Shown here in pieces: positions 22,663 to 33,800 of a DNA stretch of 64,000 bases (position 1 is the first letter of the stretch; every line of letters begins with the position of its first letter). A program made the translations under genes and the position numbers. The stretch lies in assembly GCA_963691705.1 (NCBI GenBank), contig OY829542.1, positions 54,849,002 through 54,913,001 on the forward strand. The letters are read 5' to 3'. The notes under the pieces are model-generated. The model was not told where the DNA came from and searched no databases. It was given only the letters and a program-made list of their open reading frames with translations. Source of the stretch: Viola odorata. Lineage: Eukaryota > Streptophyta > Magnoliopsida > Malpighiales > Violaceae.

Positions 22663-24343
22663 GGCTCTGTTTGGCGTTCCGGTTCTAGTTGGGAAAGTGT
22701 TGTGAGCAAAAAGTGTTGTGTGAAAATCACTTTTGGAAAAGTAGTATGCTGTTTGGTAAATATTCTTTAGAAGTGCTGTGAGATACCTGGGTTGTTTGGT
22801 AAAATAACTTTTCAAAACTATGGTTTGGATGTAAAATGACCATAAAGGATATAATTTATTTCAAGTGTTATAATTAATTTTTTTTAATATCTTTATATAT
22901 ATTTTTAATCAATTTTTAAATAAATAATTGAAAAAAAGTAATTACATGGTATAAAACCCATTTTTAAAACATTAATAAAAATAAGAAAAATGGATGTAGA
23001 ATTACTCATCTTGAGATGAAAATTATATTGGTATAATTTTTAATTTATTATATAGAGTAAGAAAATTGAATTTATTTATAAAAAAAACAAAAAAAACAAA
23101 AAGAATAAGAAAGGGATGTGCTTGCTTGGAAACCGAAACTGGGCTTCTAAACACTTTTTTGGCTTTTTGGTTCTGAAACCCAGCTTCCTGGGCCAGAACC
23201 TGAACCCCAAACACTAGGGCTGTTCAAATTTCCCATTTACCGAAATTCCAAAATTTCCGACCCGAAATTTTGGAATTTCGGTTCGGTAAATTCGGATACT
23301 AGAATTTCGGTAAACGGGAACTTTTGTTCGGGTCGGAAACGGGAAGCGACCTTGTAAGTTCGGGTACCCGAACTCCCAAACTTACAAGGGTAAGTAAGTA
23401 AAATCCAAATTACCTAGGCTAGGTCTCACTCATTCTCCTCTCTCGATCGATCTGGATCTCTCTCTCATTCATTCCCCAAACCACCCAGACCACACCACAC
23501 AGACCAGACCAGAGATCACACCACCGCGGCATCACCAACCACCACGACATCGCCACCGCGGCATCACCAACCACCCACCGCTTCGCCTTCTCTCCTCTCT
23601 CAACTTAAGGCAACAATCATCTTCTGCCTCACACGGTCACATCGTCTTCCTCACCTCCAAGGCTCCATCGACCGAACCTGGTTTGGCTACCCAGAAGTCA
23701 CCATCCTCCTACTTCCGCCGCCCACAGCTGGATAAGGAGATCCACTTCTTTAATTCCTTCTCTGGTACATCTTTAATTATTCTCCCTTTTCTTCCAATTC
23801 ATTTCTGTTCTCTATTCTTCACCGCTTCTTCCTTTTCTTTCTCTTCTGCTTGGTATAGTAATTGATAAGAAAATGGTGAATGCAATTATGGGGAAAGAAC
23901 CATTTCTTGATTAGCTACGATTTTTTGTTTTCTCCTGTTCTTTGATGTTATTGGTCGAGCTGGTGCTGGGCTTTCGCTAGCTTCAGAGAAGAAACCATGA
24001 TTCCAATTTTGATTTGTGATCAAATATTGAGATGGTGGCTTCCTTTAAGCATCATCACCCACAGTAGGTGTTTGTCAAAATGCCCTAACCAATAAATATA
24101 TCACTTTGATGTTCAATTTGTATGTTTAATTTGAATTTTTTTTTAACAGTAATTAAAAAAATCTCAAAAATTTCGGGTACCCGATATTTTCCGAAATTTT
24201 GAGTTCAGAATTTCTTGTTCGGGACAGGAATTTAAAACTTCGGGATCGGGAACCAAAAACAAAATTTCGGAATATCCGAAATTATCAAATTCGGATCTTG
24301 GAAATTCCGAAGATCCGATTGCACACCCCTACCAAACACCATC
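22663..24343. mobile_element. Tourist-like MITE carrying a nested hAT element
   Basis: Left end GGCTCTGTTTGGCGTTCC and right end, inverted, GATGGTGTTTGGGGTTC form the terminal inverted repeats. TAA flanks both sides (22660-22662, 24344-24346). The uninterrupted partner reads CCTTACCAAGCGATAC near 52250. The MITE proper is about 0.56 kb; the rest is the hAT insertion at 23215-24331. Confidence 0.85.
23215..24331. mobile_element. Non-autonomous hAT element
   Basis: Starts TAGGGCTGTTCAA and ends TTGCACACCCCTA, with an exact 8-bp target duplication CCAAACAC at 23207-23214 and 24332-24339, diagnostic of hAT. The ends are rich in TTTCGG words. The interior (about 23430-23870) is CT-rich and gene-like with a possible donor after TTCTCTG at 23765, so it may hold a captured plant 5' region; no transposase is seen. 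Confidence 0.88.
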
Positions 24344-24479
24344 TAAGTGATACTTGTAGAAGAGTCTTACAACGATAATGATTTTTGATCTTATCCACAA
24401 AAATATTGGAGTTGCGTCCTTTAGCTACAAGCCAGGGCTGGGCCTGGGCCCAAATCATTCACTTGGCCGAATTTTTTAT

Positions 24480-24705
24480 GTCTATAGCAGCATCGTTAGA
24501 AACAATTCCCAACCTTGATGAAGTTAAAAAGCAGTGTGGAATTATGGCAGTGAAAAATCTCCGGGTCCGGTCGTTTCAATTCATCTACCCGGACATTCTC
24601 AACGGTGCAGGTGCGGCCTATATGGTCCTCATCCCGAAAAGTCCTTCTGCAGAGCACCTCCAAGACTTCCGTCCAAGATTTTTGCAAACATAATCAAAGG
24701 GGTGA
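24480..24705 (+). pseudogene. L1-type LINE reverse transcriptase relic
   Basis: Shifting frames gives IPNLDEVKKAVWNYGSEKSPGP and then LIPKSPSAEHLQDFRP, the start of an L1 reverse transcriptase domain (the KxPGPDG and IPK..DFRPISL blocks). Frameshifts and truncation make it a fossil. Confidence 0.7.
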
Positions 24706-24740
24706 TTTTTGGTTATTTTCCCCTTAATTTTAACTGAAAC

Positions 24741-26889
24741 AGGTACGTGGAAATGGATTTTTTCCAACATTAAATAGAAAAATAAAATGCAATGGCCACA
24801 AATGAAATTCTTTCATCTGTGAGTCGCAATTTGTCAAGAGTCAGATGTAAAGCTTTCCTTTCATGAAATGGCATCACCACAACTAATCTACAACAGATAC
24901 AAAAGGAAGATAAGGATTGAATTGAATGAATTTCTTAAAAAATCCAAAACTGATTTGAACTTTCCCTAGAACAACTGGAATCCTAAAACTAAGACAGGTC
25001 TGAAAATATTATGAGCCATCACAGCTACAAGTACCTGAAAAATCAAAATCCTGAGAATCTGCAAGTAGGAAAAAACTAAGGAACAAAATCCAAGGTGCCT
25101 GCACAACAATCTGCACCAGAAAAATCAAAATCCTGAGACACTACCAATTCCAATTCCATAATAGTCACCTCTAAATTTAGATTACATGCGTCGAAATCGG
25201 AGGACATGTAGCTGCGTCGAAATATTCCCGATGCCTCGTTTGATATATTACTGCGTTGAAATCGGAGGACATGAGCAATGTAAAAATTAATTCGAATGCA
25301 AATCTATGCAATAACTACTTTAATTTGCTCTAATACCTTATTTTATTTTTCAAAATTTAACATGAAATACATAATTTTTTACGAAAATATTTTAAAGAGT
25401 TTGCTAAAACAATATGTGTAGCTAGAAATACTTTGTAAAAAGAAAATCAATTGCTATAGAAAAAAAAATTAGCATTTAAAATTTCATAACTAATGCATGA
25501 GCTTTAGAAAATTCAACAATTGGTGTGACGGATGCATCATACATATATTTTGTTCTTAGAAAATGAAAGGAAAAAAGAAATTAGGCCACGTTACATAAAT
25601 ATATTAAATTGGTTGTTATATTAAAACCACTAACGAATCACTATTACAAAATGATGATGATTTAATAATCTTGGTTAATATATAATTAATTTAAGGGCAT
25701 GATAGATTAGATGGTGGCCTATAATCTATGCTAATTTATCTATAGTTACTGTGGTGGAAACGTGACACACACTTGTAATTATTTGTTCATAGGGGTCATG
25801 TTTAAGGACCCAACCCAAGTGGATTATAACGAGAAGAACCTTTTTTCCTCTTATTTTCTACTAATACGAAGAATATATTAGCTAGAAAATAAATACTTTT
25901 ATAAACTGGATATTGTTACGAATAATTATTCAACAAAGTGTGATGATGGAAAACTTTCTTATCAGTATTAAAAAGGCAAAACCAAAAAAAGGATCACATA
26001 TTGATCTTAAATCAACTAATCAAGGCCGACATAAAAAGTAAATTTTAGTGATAAATCTGACGGATAGGAAGAGCATTCTTCATTTCTAGTTCTAAGATTT
26101 TGAGAGGGATGGCTTTTTCTTTAATATCTAATAGAAGATTCAATTCACCTGTTTAGAGGCCACCTAGCTATAACGATGCATCCATTTTAAACGTTGTCAT
26201 GATTGCTAGGTAGTATAATATAATATAGTATAAATATTGCAATAATTATGTGCTTTTTGGTAAATATATGTCAGTAATTTGGCACATTAGAAATTTAGAG
26301 GTGGCCAAATTCCAATAGGGGTCATTTTTGTTACTTCTTAATAGTCATTTTTATTCGATCCAGCCCCTTACGTTATACACGTTAGTCGTCCAAAATTTCT
26401 ACTATTATAATGGTGATTAACGTCCGTTAAATATGAATATTTTATTATTAAATCTGAAAAGTGGGTGTACATACACCTTGTCAGATTTTTAATTAAAAAT
26501 ATTTTTAAAAAATCAAATTTAAAAAATATTTTTTTTCCTTCTTCATCTTCCTGCCACCGCGAGACCCACATCACCAGACTACCAAATTAATCAATTCATC
26601 CAAGAAGAACATCTAACAACACTTATTTTCAAATATCTCCTTCCAAAATCAATTTATCCAATCTACCAAATTAATCAATTCATCCAATCCATATGGCTTA
26701 AAAACTTTGGAAAAATTTTCAGAAAATATATTTACTTAACATAGAAACAGAAAATGGAAATTCTCTCTTGAAAAATCGATTGAACAAATTTAGAGAATAA
26801 AAAAAAAGTATTCTCTAGTTTTCCAATCGTTGACAAGGCAAATTGGAAAACTCGGTTTTCACTTAAATGAATTTTTTTAAAATACCGTT
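24741..26889. other. Spacer, AT-rich
   Basis: No gene could be supported. There are small local repeats of AAAAATCAAAATCCTGAGA near 25040 and 25125 and of TGCGTCGAAATCGGAGGACA near 25190 and 25250. GGAAAATTTTC words near 26710 hint at a Harbinger-like end at the right margin. Confidence 0.45.
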
Positions 26890-26929
26890 TTGCCCCTAGG
26901 CCATTTCGAAGCCTTCGTTCCCATTCCTC

Positions 26930-27180
26930 TTCAAACCCTAGAACAGCCCTCTTCTCACCTTCGTCCTCTCCTCTCTCGTTGCGTCCTCTCCTTCCGTCAG
27001 CCACCGCCGCTCTCTCAGACGCGTCGCCGGCCAACAGCAGCAGAACTTCTCTCTTCTCTTCTCTTCTCTCGTCGTGTCGCGTTGCCGGCCAACAGCAGCA
27101 GAACTCCTCTCCTCTCTTCTCTCGTCGCGTCGCGTCGCGTCACCGCCGTCCTCCCTCCCTCCGTCAGTCAATCCATCAAT
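26930..27180 (+). other. 5'UTR-like block with internal tandem duplication
   Basis: CT-rich sequence containing two copies of GCCGGCCAACAGCAGCAGAA (27027 and 27086) followed by TCTC runs, and ending at GTAAGGATTG, a good splice donor. It resembles the leader exon of a plant gene; no coding sequence could be assigned. Confidence 0.4.
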
Positions 27181-27693
27181 GTAAGGATTGATATTCTCAT
27201 TTGTGTTCTCGGTTGTTTTAATTAATTTGTTTTGAGTTGCTTATTTTAATTAATTTGTTTTGAGTTGCTTATTTTAATTAATTTGTTAGGTCTGGTCTGC
27301 TTATTTGGTTTAATTTGTTAGGTCTGTTACGATTTTTAATTTTTGTAATTTGTTACAACTGAAGTTTTATAGACAATAGGTTCTGTTGTTGATTAGTAAT
27401 TGAAAGAACATGACTGCGAAACCAATATAGATATCGAAGCTAAGGAGCAGTAAGATATCAATCTTTTACCTCAAATATCTTAATAAGCTGAAACGAATTT
27501 TTTTGATGAGCTGCAGAGACATGAATATTAGCAATTTGTTTATCTAACTTATTATTATTCTTGATGAGCTGCAGAGACATGAACAACTGTAAGAAAGAAA
27601 GAAAGAACTCCCCTTATGAATTTGGTGAAGTACAAGAAAGGATACCATTTGGATTTTGGTTTTGATAGACTTTGAAAAAGAAGAAGAAAGGAA

Positions 27694-27792
27694 ATGGGAT
27701 GTTCAACATCCAAACTGGATGATGAAGAAGCAGTTCAGCTTTGCAAGGATCAAAAAGGTTTCATTAAACAGGCTGCATATTCTGCTCAATGA
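27694..27792 (+). pseudogene. DUF630-type protein, N-terminal fragment
   Basis: ATG at 27694 opens a 32-codon frame beginning MGCSTSKLDDEEAVQLCKD, followed by KGFIKQA and then a stop at 27790. MGC-S-x-SKLDDEEAV-LC--RK-FIKQA is the conserved start of plant DUF630/DUF632 proteins (probably N-myristoylated). The match ends within 30 residues, where the real protein continues for hundreds, so this is a captured or truncated fragment. Confidence 0.7.
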
Positions 27793-27859
27793 AGAAGCAG
27801 TTCTAATTTTAAAATGCTAAACATGTTTTAGTGTTGATAACTTGAACAACTATTTCATG

Positions 27860-28085
27860 GAATTTCCTTTTGTTGCTTGAAATGCTGCTCTATTTGCTGC
27901 CGAATTATTGCTTGAAATGTTGCTCAAAATGCTGCCGAATTGTTACTTGAAACGCTGCTTAATTTGCTGTCAAAATGCTGCCGAATTGTTGCCTAAAATG
28001 CTGCCGAAATGATGCTCAAAATGCTGTCGATATGTTGCTTAAAATGCTGCTGAATTGTTGTTTGAACTGCTGCTGTTTTTTGAGA
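27860..28085. repeat. Degenerate TGCTGCCGAATTGTTGC tandem repeat
   Basis: About ten imperfect units built on TGCTGCCGAATTGTTGCTTGAAA lie between the two captured gene fragments. The units vary in length and sequence; no coding role is seen. Confidence 0.7.
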
Positions 28086-28373
28086 CGAATTACCACTTGA
28101 TTTGTTGCTCAATTTCTGCATAATTTCTGTTGCTGAAGGTTTAAGAATCGTAGACAAAGTGTTTTGCTTATGGTCATCTATGCTGTATGTTTCAATTGGT
28201 AGTGATGAAACAAAATACTCAAATTAAATCTTTTGTATTTGTAGTGAGCTCATTGTTTACCTTCTCTTAAGAAAGTCCAATTTATTGGTTAATTGCTTGG
28301 CTGTTGTGAGGTAAAATTGAGTGGATCTAACTGCAAAAATACAAGAAAAGAAATGGATCAGTTTATTTGGTAG

Positions 28374-29386
28374 AAGTGAACTTGAAAATAAAGAAGGCAT
28401 ACTGTCCCCCAATGATTGTTCAAGGGAATCCTTGCCTGGAATACATCAAATACATTATCTTTCCATGGTTTAATGAGTTCAAGGTGGAACGTAAAGCAGA
28501 AAATGGAGGAGAGAAGTAAGCCCTGTTGCCTTCCTTTTATTTCACAGTTTCATGTTTTCCCTTGTTTTTTATCATTTGGACCATTTGGAGGGTTTAAGCC
28601 ACTTCCTGGAGATTAATTTGCGAGTTTAATACATTATAATGATGTCTTTAATTTCCTTGTTATTCATCATGAAATGTTGCTTGTAGATTGTGAGTATAGC
28701 AATTTCTTATTGCTTTTAACTGTGGTATGCCACTTTATGCACTAACTTTCTTACATTGATGCAGGACCTTCCTTAGCTATGAAGAACTTGTTGCTGAATA
28801 TGAAAACGAGGGCTTGCATCCTGCTGACCTCAAGCCTGCTCTGTCAAAGGCATTGAATAAGATACCGCAGGTAATTAAACGCTGGAAACCCTATTCTGTT
28901 TCATTAAATTAAGGAAGTGATGTCTGTGAATTGCAAACAAAAATAATGTTTCTTGTGGCTTGTTGAATTTTGTCATTTATCAACCCTGTTCTGTGCCTAT
29001 CTTGATTGAAAGGAAAGTTCATTTCCACTAACCATACACACTATTCCTTTATGTGTAAAAACAAGAGTTGTACCTATTGACTGCTGAGGCGTGTTATCCT
29101 GTATTGTCAGCTAACCAACAATGTGCTTAATATTTTCTGCAGCCTGTTCATGATCATTTCAAGAGTAATGCAAGGGCTAAGGATCTGTTGAAGCGAGTCA
29201 AGGTTTGCTAATATTCTACTTTTCTATTAGTAGTTCTTATTCTCGATTGTCTTGATCTTCCTTGCTCTCTTGTTCGGTCTGTAAGCAAAACTACTACAAG
29301 TCAACGGGATATATATCGATTTTATCGTTCTTATGTGGAGTCTAATTTGTCTTTGTTATATGCAGACCTACAGAGTGACAAAGTGA
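28374..29386 (+). pseudogene. Tyrosyl-tRNA synthetase C-terminal fragment, four exons
   Basis: Four exons keep one open frame: about 28374-28515, 28765-28870, 29143-29202 and 29366-29386. They encode KKAYCPPMIVQGNPCLEYI, IIFPWFNEFKVERK, LHPADLKPALSKALNKI, RAKDLLKRVK and a final TYRVTK stop. All introns have GT and AG ends. This matches the C-terminal end of the catalytic core of plant cytosolic tyrosine-tRNA ligase (family knowledge recalled, not searched). The ATP-binding HIGH-type region and KMSKS loop exons are absent, so it cannot aminoacylate. The intact frame and splice sites suggest recent capture or continued expression as part of a chimeric transcript with the DUF630 fragment. Confidence 0.78.
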
Positions 29387-29864
29387 TGTAGAAGAATATC
29401 TGCAAGTACCCTGGGTTGTCCCGGTGCTCTCGCCTCGTCTCGTCTGGAATGGATGTTGTTTAGATGTTGATGATGCTAGTTTATTTTTAGTTGATAAGTC
29501 ATTGCGTATTTTTGTTAGAGTATGAAAACAACTTTGCAGTATTGTAATGTTGACAATACTAGAAAATACATACATTTCTCAATTGTAATGTTGACAGGGA
29601 GAATGCATTTGGGTTTTCTATTTTGATTGCAATCCATGCTGTAAAAGATTTACCATTGTTGATGAGCAATCAAAATCGTAGGTAATTTACCAGAAATAAA
29701 AATGACTGTAAATGTCCTATTACCTTTCTCTCTTTTTTGAGCATATTATTTATAGCTAAAAAACGAATCTTGAGTAAAATTAGACTGAATAAGAAAATAA
29801 TTTAAGAAAAGAGGTTAAAATGGCAAAAATAAATAAATTAAGAAATAAGAAAAAACAAAAAGAC

Positions 29865-29906
29865 CAGATTGCAAATCAATTATGGGCTCATCATAATAGT
29901 TGTTAG
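29865..29906 (+). pseudogene. PIF/Harbinger transposase C-terminal tail
   Basis: QIANQLWAHHNSC followed by a stop matches the IANQLWSHYNNC tail of the transposase relic at 20281-20745, and similar AT-rich non-coding sequence follows in both places. It is only 13 codons long, but the parallel context supports it. Confidence 0.65.
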
Positions 29907-30832
29907 AACATGAGGAATTAACGATGAATTAACAAGCCTAATGGAGTATATTTTTTATGTACTTTTTATAACTATTTATGCAATGAACAATAAGCCAAGC
30001 GGTGATATGTATTTTATTTTAATGTAGAAACGTGAATTAGTATATTTATATATAATGGAATATTAGTAGATTGATGATATTTTTTTAGTTTTTTAATTAT
30101 AATAAGTGTAAATTTTTTCCAAGGAATATATTTATTAGTTTATTAATCTTTACAAATAGAAGAAAATAATAACATTATTTTTCATTGGAACAAAAATATT
30201 TTTTAGTTTTCAAAATTTTAAAAAATAGTGCTAAGTAAATACGTTTTTTAGTTTTTAGATTTGAAAATTTTGGAAAACAGTGCAAAGTAAACAGATTTTC
30301 TAGTTTTCCATATCAGGAAAAATTTTCAGTTAGTGCGAAGTAAACACGTTTTTCAGTTTTCTATTGGAAAAGAAAATTATCTAATTTTAGAAAATCGGCA
30401 AATTTTCAAATAGAAAATTCTCCGAAGTAAACGCCCCCTTAGTTCCTACCAGAGAATCAAATTGTTTGGTTTCGATAAATATAGTGTGCTAATTTAGTTG
30501 AAAATGAATATAGGATCCAAATTAATACGATCAATCAAGTGCATGACTTTCATATATCAAAAGCTCGCAACATTTTTTTTTTAATTTGAATTTCATTTCA
30601 TTTTTTTCATTAGTGATTTAATATAAAATTATTAGTTCAGCTAATAAGCTAAATGCTTGTATTATTTTTTTTTAAATAAGCTGAAGATTTTATTCTTGCC
30701 TAGAAGATGTAGGCAATCAGAAGAGAGGAAATAGATTGTACAGAAGATTGCTCCTCAAGAGAGGAAGCGGCTAAGAAAATGACGATAGAAAACAACCATA
30801 GGAGTACCCAAGTAAGATCCAAGAATACTAGA

Positions 30833-33800
30833 CTATTGAACTGCCCGACCCAACGATAGTAACCAGGAAGGGGACAACAACATCATTCCCAAACTGTAAG
30901 GGAATGCATGATCTGTACTCTTTAACCATCTGTACCAAAACGAGTAGGCGGTATTGAAAACTCGTCTCGAGCAGAAGGAATGATGATGAAAAACTACTTG
31001 GTTTCTCTGCAACCACAAGCTCCAAGCCATAGCGTAAAACAGGACCCTCCACTTCTCCTTTATGTGTACCCCGGAACTTGGGAGATAGGTCTCCCATGAA
31101 TCCCATAGCTCACCAATAGTCCGAGGAGGACACCAGGACACTCCCAGCCATGTCATCACAGCATTCCAGCAAGAGAACGATGTTTGACAGTGAAGCAAAA
31201 TGTGCTGGATAGATTCCCCTTGCCTATCGCACATAGGACAAACGTTGTCCTCCTCATTGAGCATGCCACGTTTGCAGAGAAATTCCCTAGTAACCAAACG
31301 CCCGCGCATTGCCAGCCATAGGAAAAATTCTACTCTGTAAGGAACTAAATTGGACCAGCATGACTCTAAACCCGGGGTAGCCTGAAAACGCTGTTTAGCA
31401 TAACCCAAAGACCAGGACCCAACCGAATACTCACCTTCGCAATTTAACTGCCACCTATTCTTAGCAGAACCTTGTATATTGTTAGGCACCGAGATAAGAG
31501 AAGCCAAGCCAACCCACTCTTCCATTTCCCACTCATATAGCTCGCGGCGCCACTGAATATTCCAGTACCACTGATGCCCATTCCAGTACCCATGGTCTAG
31601 AATAGATCCATTACCATTAGATGTTAAATTGTAGAGCCTTGGATAACCAAGGGCTAAAGGGGTATTGTTGTGCCAAGGATCCCACCAAAAGGACACCGAG
31701 TGGCCATTACCCACAACGAGATTCACGTGTCTTACCCAAAAATCGAACCAATCACCGCCCCTGCGAAATAAACGAAATATATCCCGCCAAATAAAAGACA
31801 CCTTAGCCACTAACTCCTTCCACAGGAATCCTAAATTGGTGAAACCATATTGTCTCCTTACAATGTCCGCCCATAGTTTCGTACTTCCATTGTATAGATC
31901 CCATACCCACTTAAATAAAAAAGCTGCATTCCGAGTTTCAAGATTACCTATACCCAAGCCCCCAAGCTCCTTCGGACGAATCATATCTCCCCATTTTACC
32001 TTCGACAGCCCACTTTTAGAATCATCTCCGCTCCACATGAACCTTCTCATTATCCCTTCACATTTACGGCGCACACTTTTTGGCATATTATAAATAGACA
32101 TGTTATAAACAGGAAGACTAGAAACCGCTGACTTAAGCAAAGTAACACGCCCGCCAACAGTCAAAAGATGACCCTTCCATGTCGCCAACTTAGTCTTCAT
32201 TTTCTGAATAAGAAAATCCCAGCTTGTGACTCTCCTAGGATTAAGCCCCACGAAAGAACCAAGATACTTGAAAGGTAATTGTTCATACTTACACCCAGCT
32301 CTCCTGGCTAGGCATCCCCCTACCTGTTGGCAAATGTTGATACCCACAAGCGAGCTCTTGTGAAAGTTGACACGGAGCCCTGAGTAAGCCTCAAACCAAC
32401 GAAGCGTCCCCTTCACTCCTTGTATCTCACTCTCATCATTCTTAACAAAAATCAGAGTATCATCTGCAAACTGAAGATGAGTAAGCTGCCACCCAGCCTG
32501 CTCATTACCCACGCCGCTTAACAACCCAACCCTTTTAGCTCGCACCAGTAGACGATGTAACCCTTCTGCCGCTATATTAAATAGATAAGGGGACATAGAA
32601 CACCCTTGCCTTAACCCGCGACTAACCTCAAATTGATTAGTAGGAGAACCATTAATCAAAACAGAAACTCTGGAAGTACTTAGACACTGCCGAATCCACC
32701 CCCTCCAACGGTCCCCAAAACCCATTTGGCGCATAACCTCGTCTAGGTAACTCCATTCGACCGAGTCATAAGCCTTTTCAAAATCCAATTTGAAAAGAAG
32801 GCCTTGTTGTTTAGACATATTCAAATGATTAACAACTTCATTTGCTGCCATCACGCAATCCAGCGTCTGTTTTCCTCTCATGAACCCATGTTGTTCCTCG
32901 CTTATCACCTTCTCTATCACCCTGCTCAACCTTGCCGCGAGAATTTTAGAAATTATTTTATAATAGCTACTCACCAGACTGATGGGACGGAAATCACTAA
33001 ACCTCTTTGTAGCCTTAGACTTTGGCAGAAGAGCGATGAAAGAGGAGTTAGCCCCCTTCGGGAAGATTCCAGTATTGAAGAAACCCTTAATCAAGACACA
33101 GTAGTCTGACCCAATGATACTCCAAGCATTCTGAATGAACCTAAGCGAGTAACCATCTGGACCAGGAGTCTTTTGCCCATTGCAACTCCTAATGGCTTCC
33201 CAAATCTCCTCTGAAGTGACCTCACCTTCTAACCCATTTGCTTCAATATCATTCAAACTATTAAACCCCAAATCTGGAATCGTAGGTCGCTCCCAACTCA
33301 CAGAACGAAAGAAGGAAGAAAAGTGTTGAACTGCAGCAGATTTTATCTCAGTAGGATCTGTCATACGACCATTAGGAGTGACAATATCAGTCACTTCCTT
33401 ACGTAAATAACTCACTTTTGCTAACCTGTGGAAATACCCTGTATTTCTATCCCCCTGAGAGTCCCATTGGGTTCTAGCTTTCTGTTTCCAGAACCTGTCA
33501 ACCCGCCCCTGCTGATCCCAGATCTCATTAGCCAGCTCTAACCTCTGGCCTTGTTCTGCTATGGACAGAGCTCTCTCATCAGCTATCCTGTCAAGCTCCA
33601 ATTCCTTCTCTTGAAGCTCCTCTAAACGCTTCTCCACATGACCATAAACCTCTGCATTCCAACTCTTGACTTTCTGTTTCAACCATCTTAACTTCTGTAT
33701 TACTCTGCATGATCCTGGAAATTCAGTGGTAGCCTCTCTCCACCAATCAGCCACCAAATCCTTGAAGCCCACCACCTCCCACCATATTCCTTGATCTCTG

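Larger units (their letters stand above)
22338..24419. repeat. Duplicated segment A' (partner 51934-52333), interrupted
   Basis: 22338-22662 and 24347-24419 together match 51934-52333. The segment includes a possible exon (after TTTTGCAG at 22504) encoding SSKEQMEKKEQ and HPFNQEE, which I do not recognise. The gap between the halves is exactly the nested insertion described next. Confidence 0.85.
26890..30439 (+). mobile_element. Composite with captured gene fragments, Harbinger-like right end
   Basis: The segment runs from a CT-rich 5'UTR-like block (26930-27180, then GTAAGG), through fragments of a DUF630 gene and of tyrosyl-tRNA synthetase, to a PIF/Harbinger transposase tail (29865-29906) and GGAAAATTTTC-rich DNA ending GTAAACGCCCCC followed by TTA at 30437-30442. 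Inverted, that end reads GGGGGCGTTTACTTCGG, a Harbinger-like terminus. I did not find a clear left terminus, so the element limits are an inference and the fragments may have arrived separately. Confidence 0.5.

Noticed and set aside
23412..23424. ACCTAGGCTAGGT, resembling the Athila palindrome
   Set aside because: Lacks the CCTAGGCCTAGG core and the ATCCC/GGGAT wings; inside a hAT element and probably coincidental.
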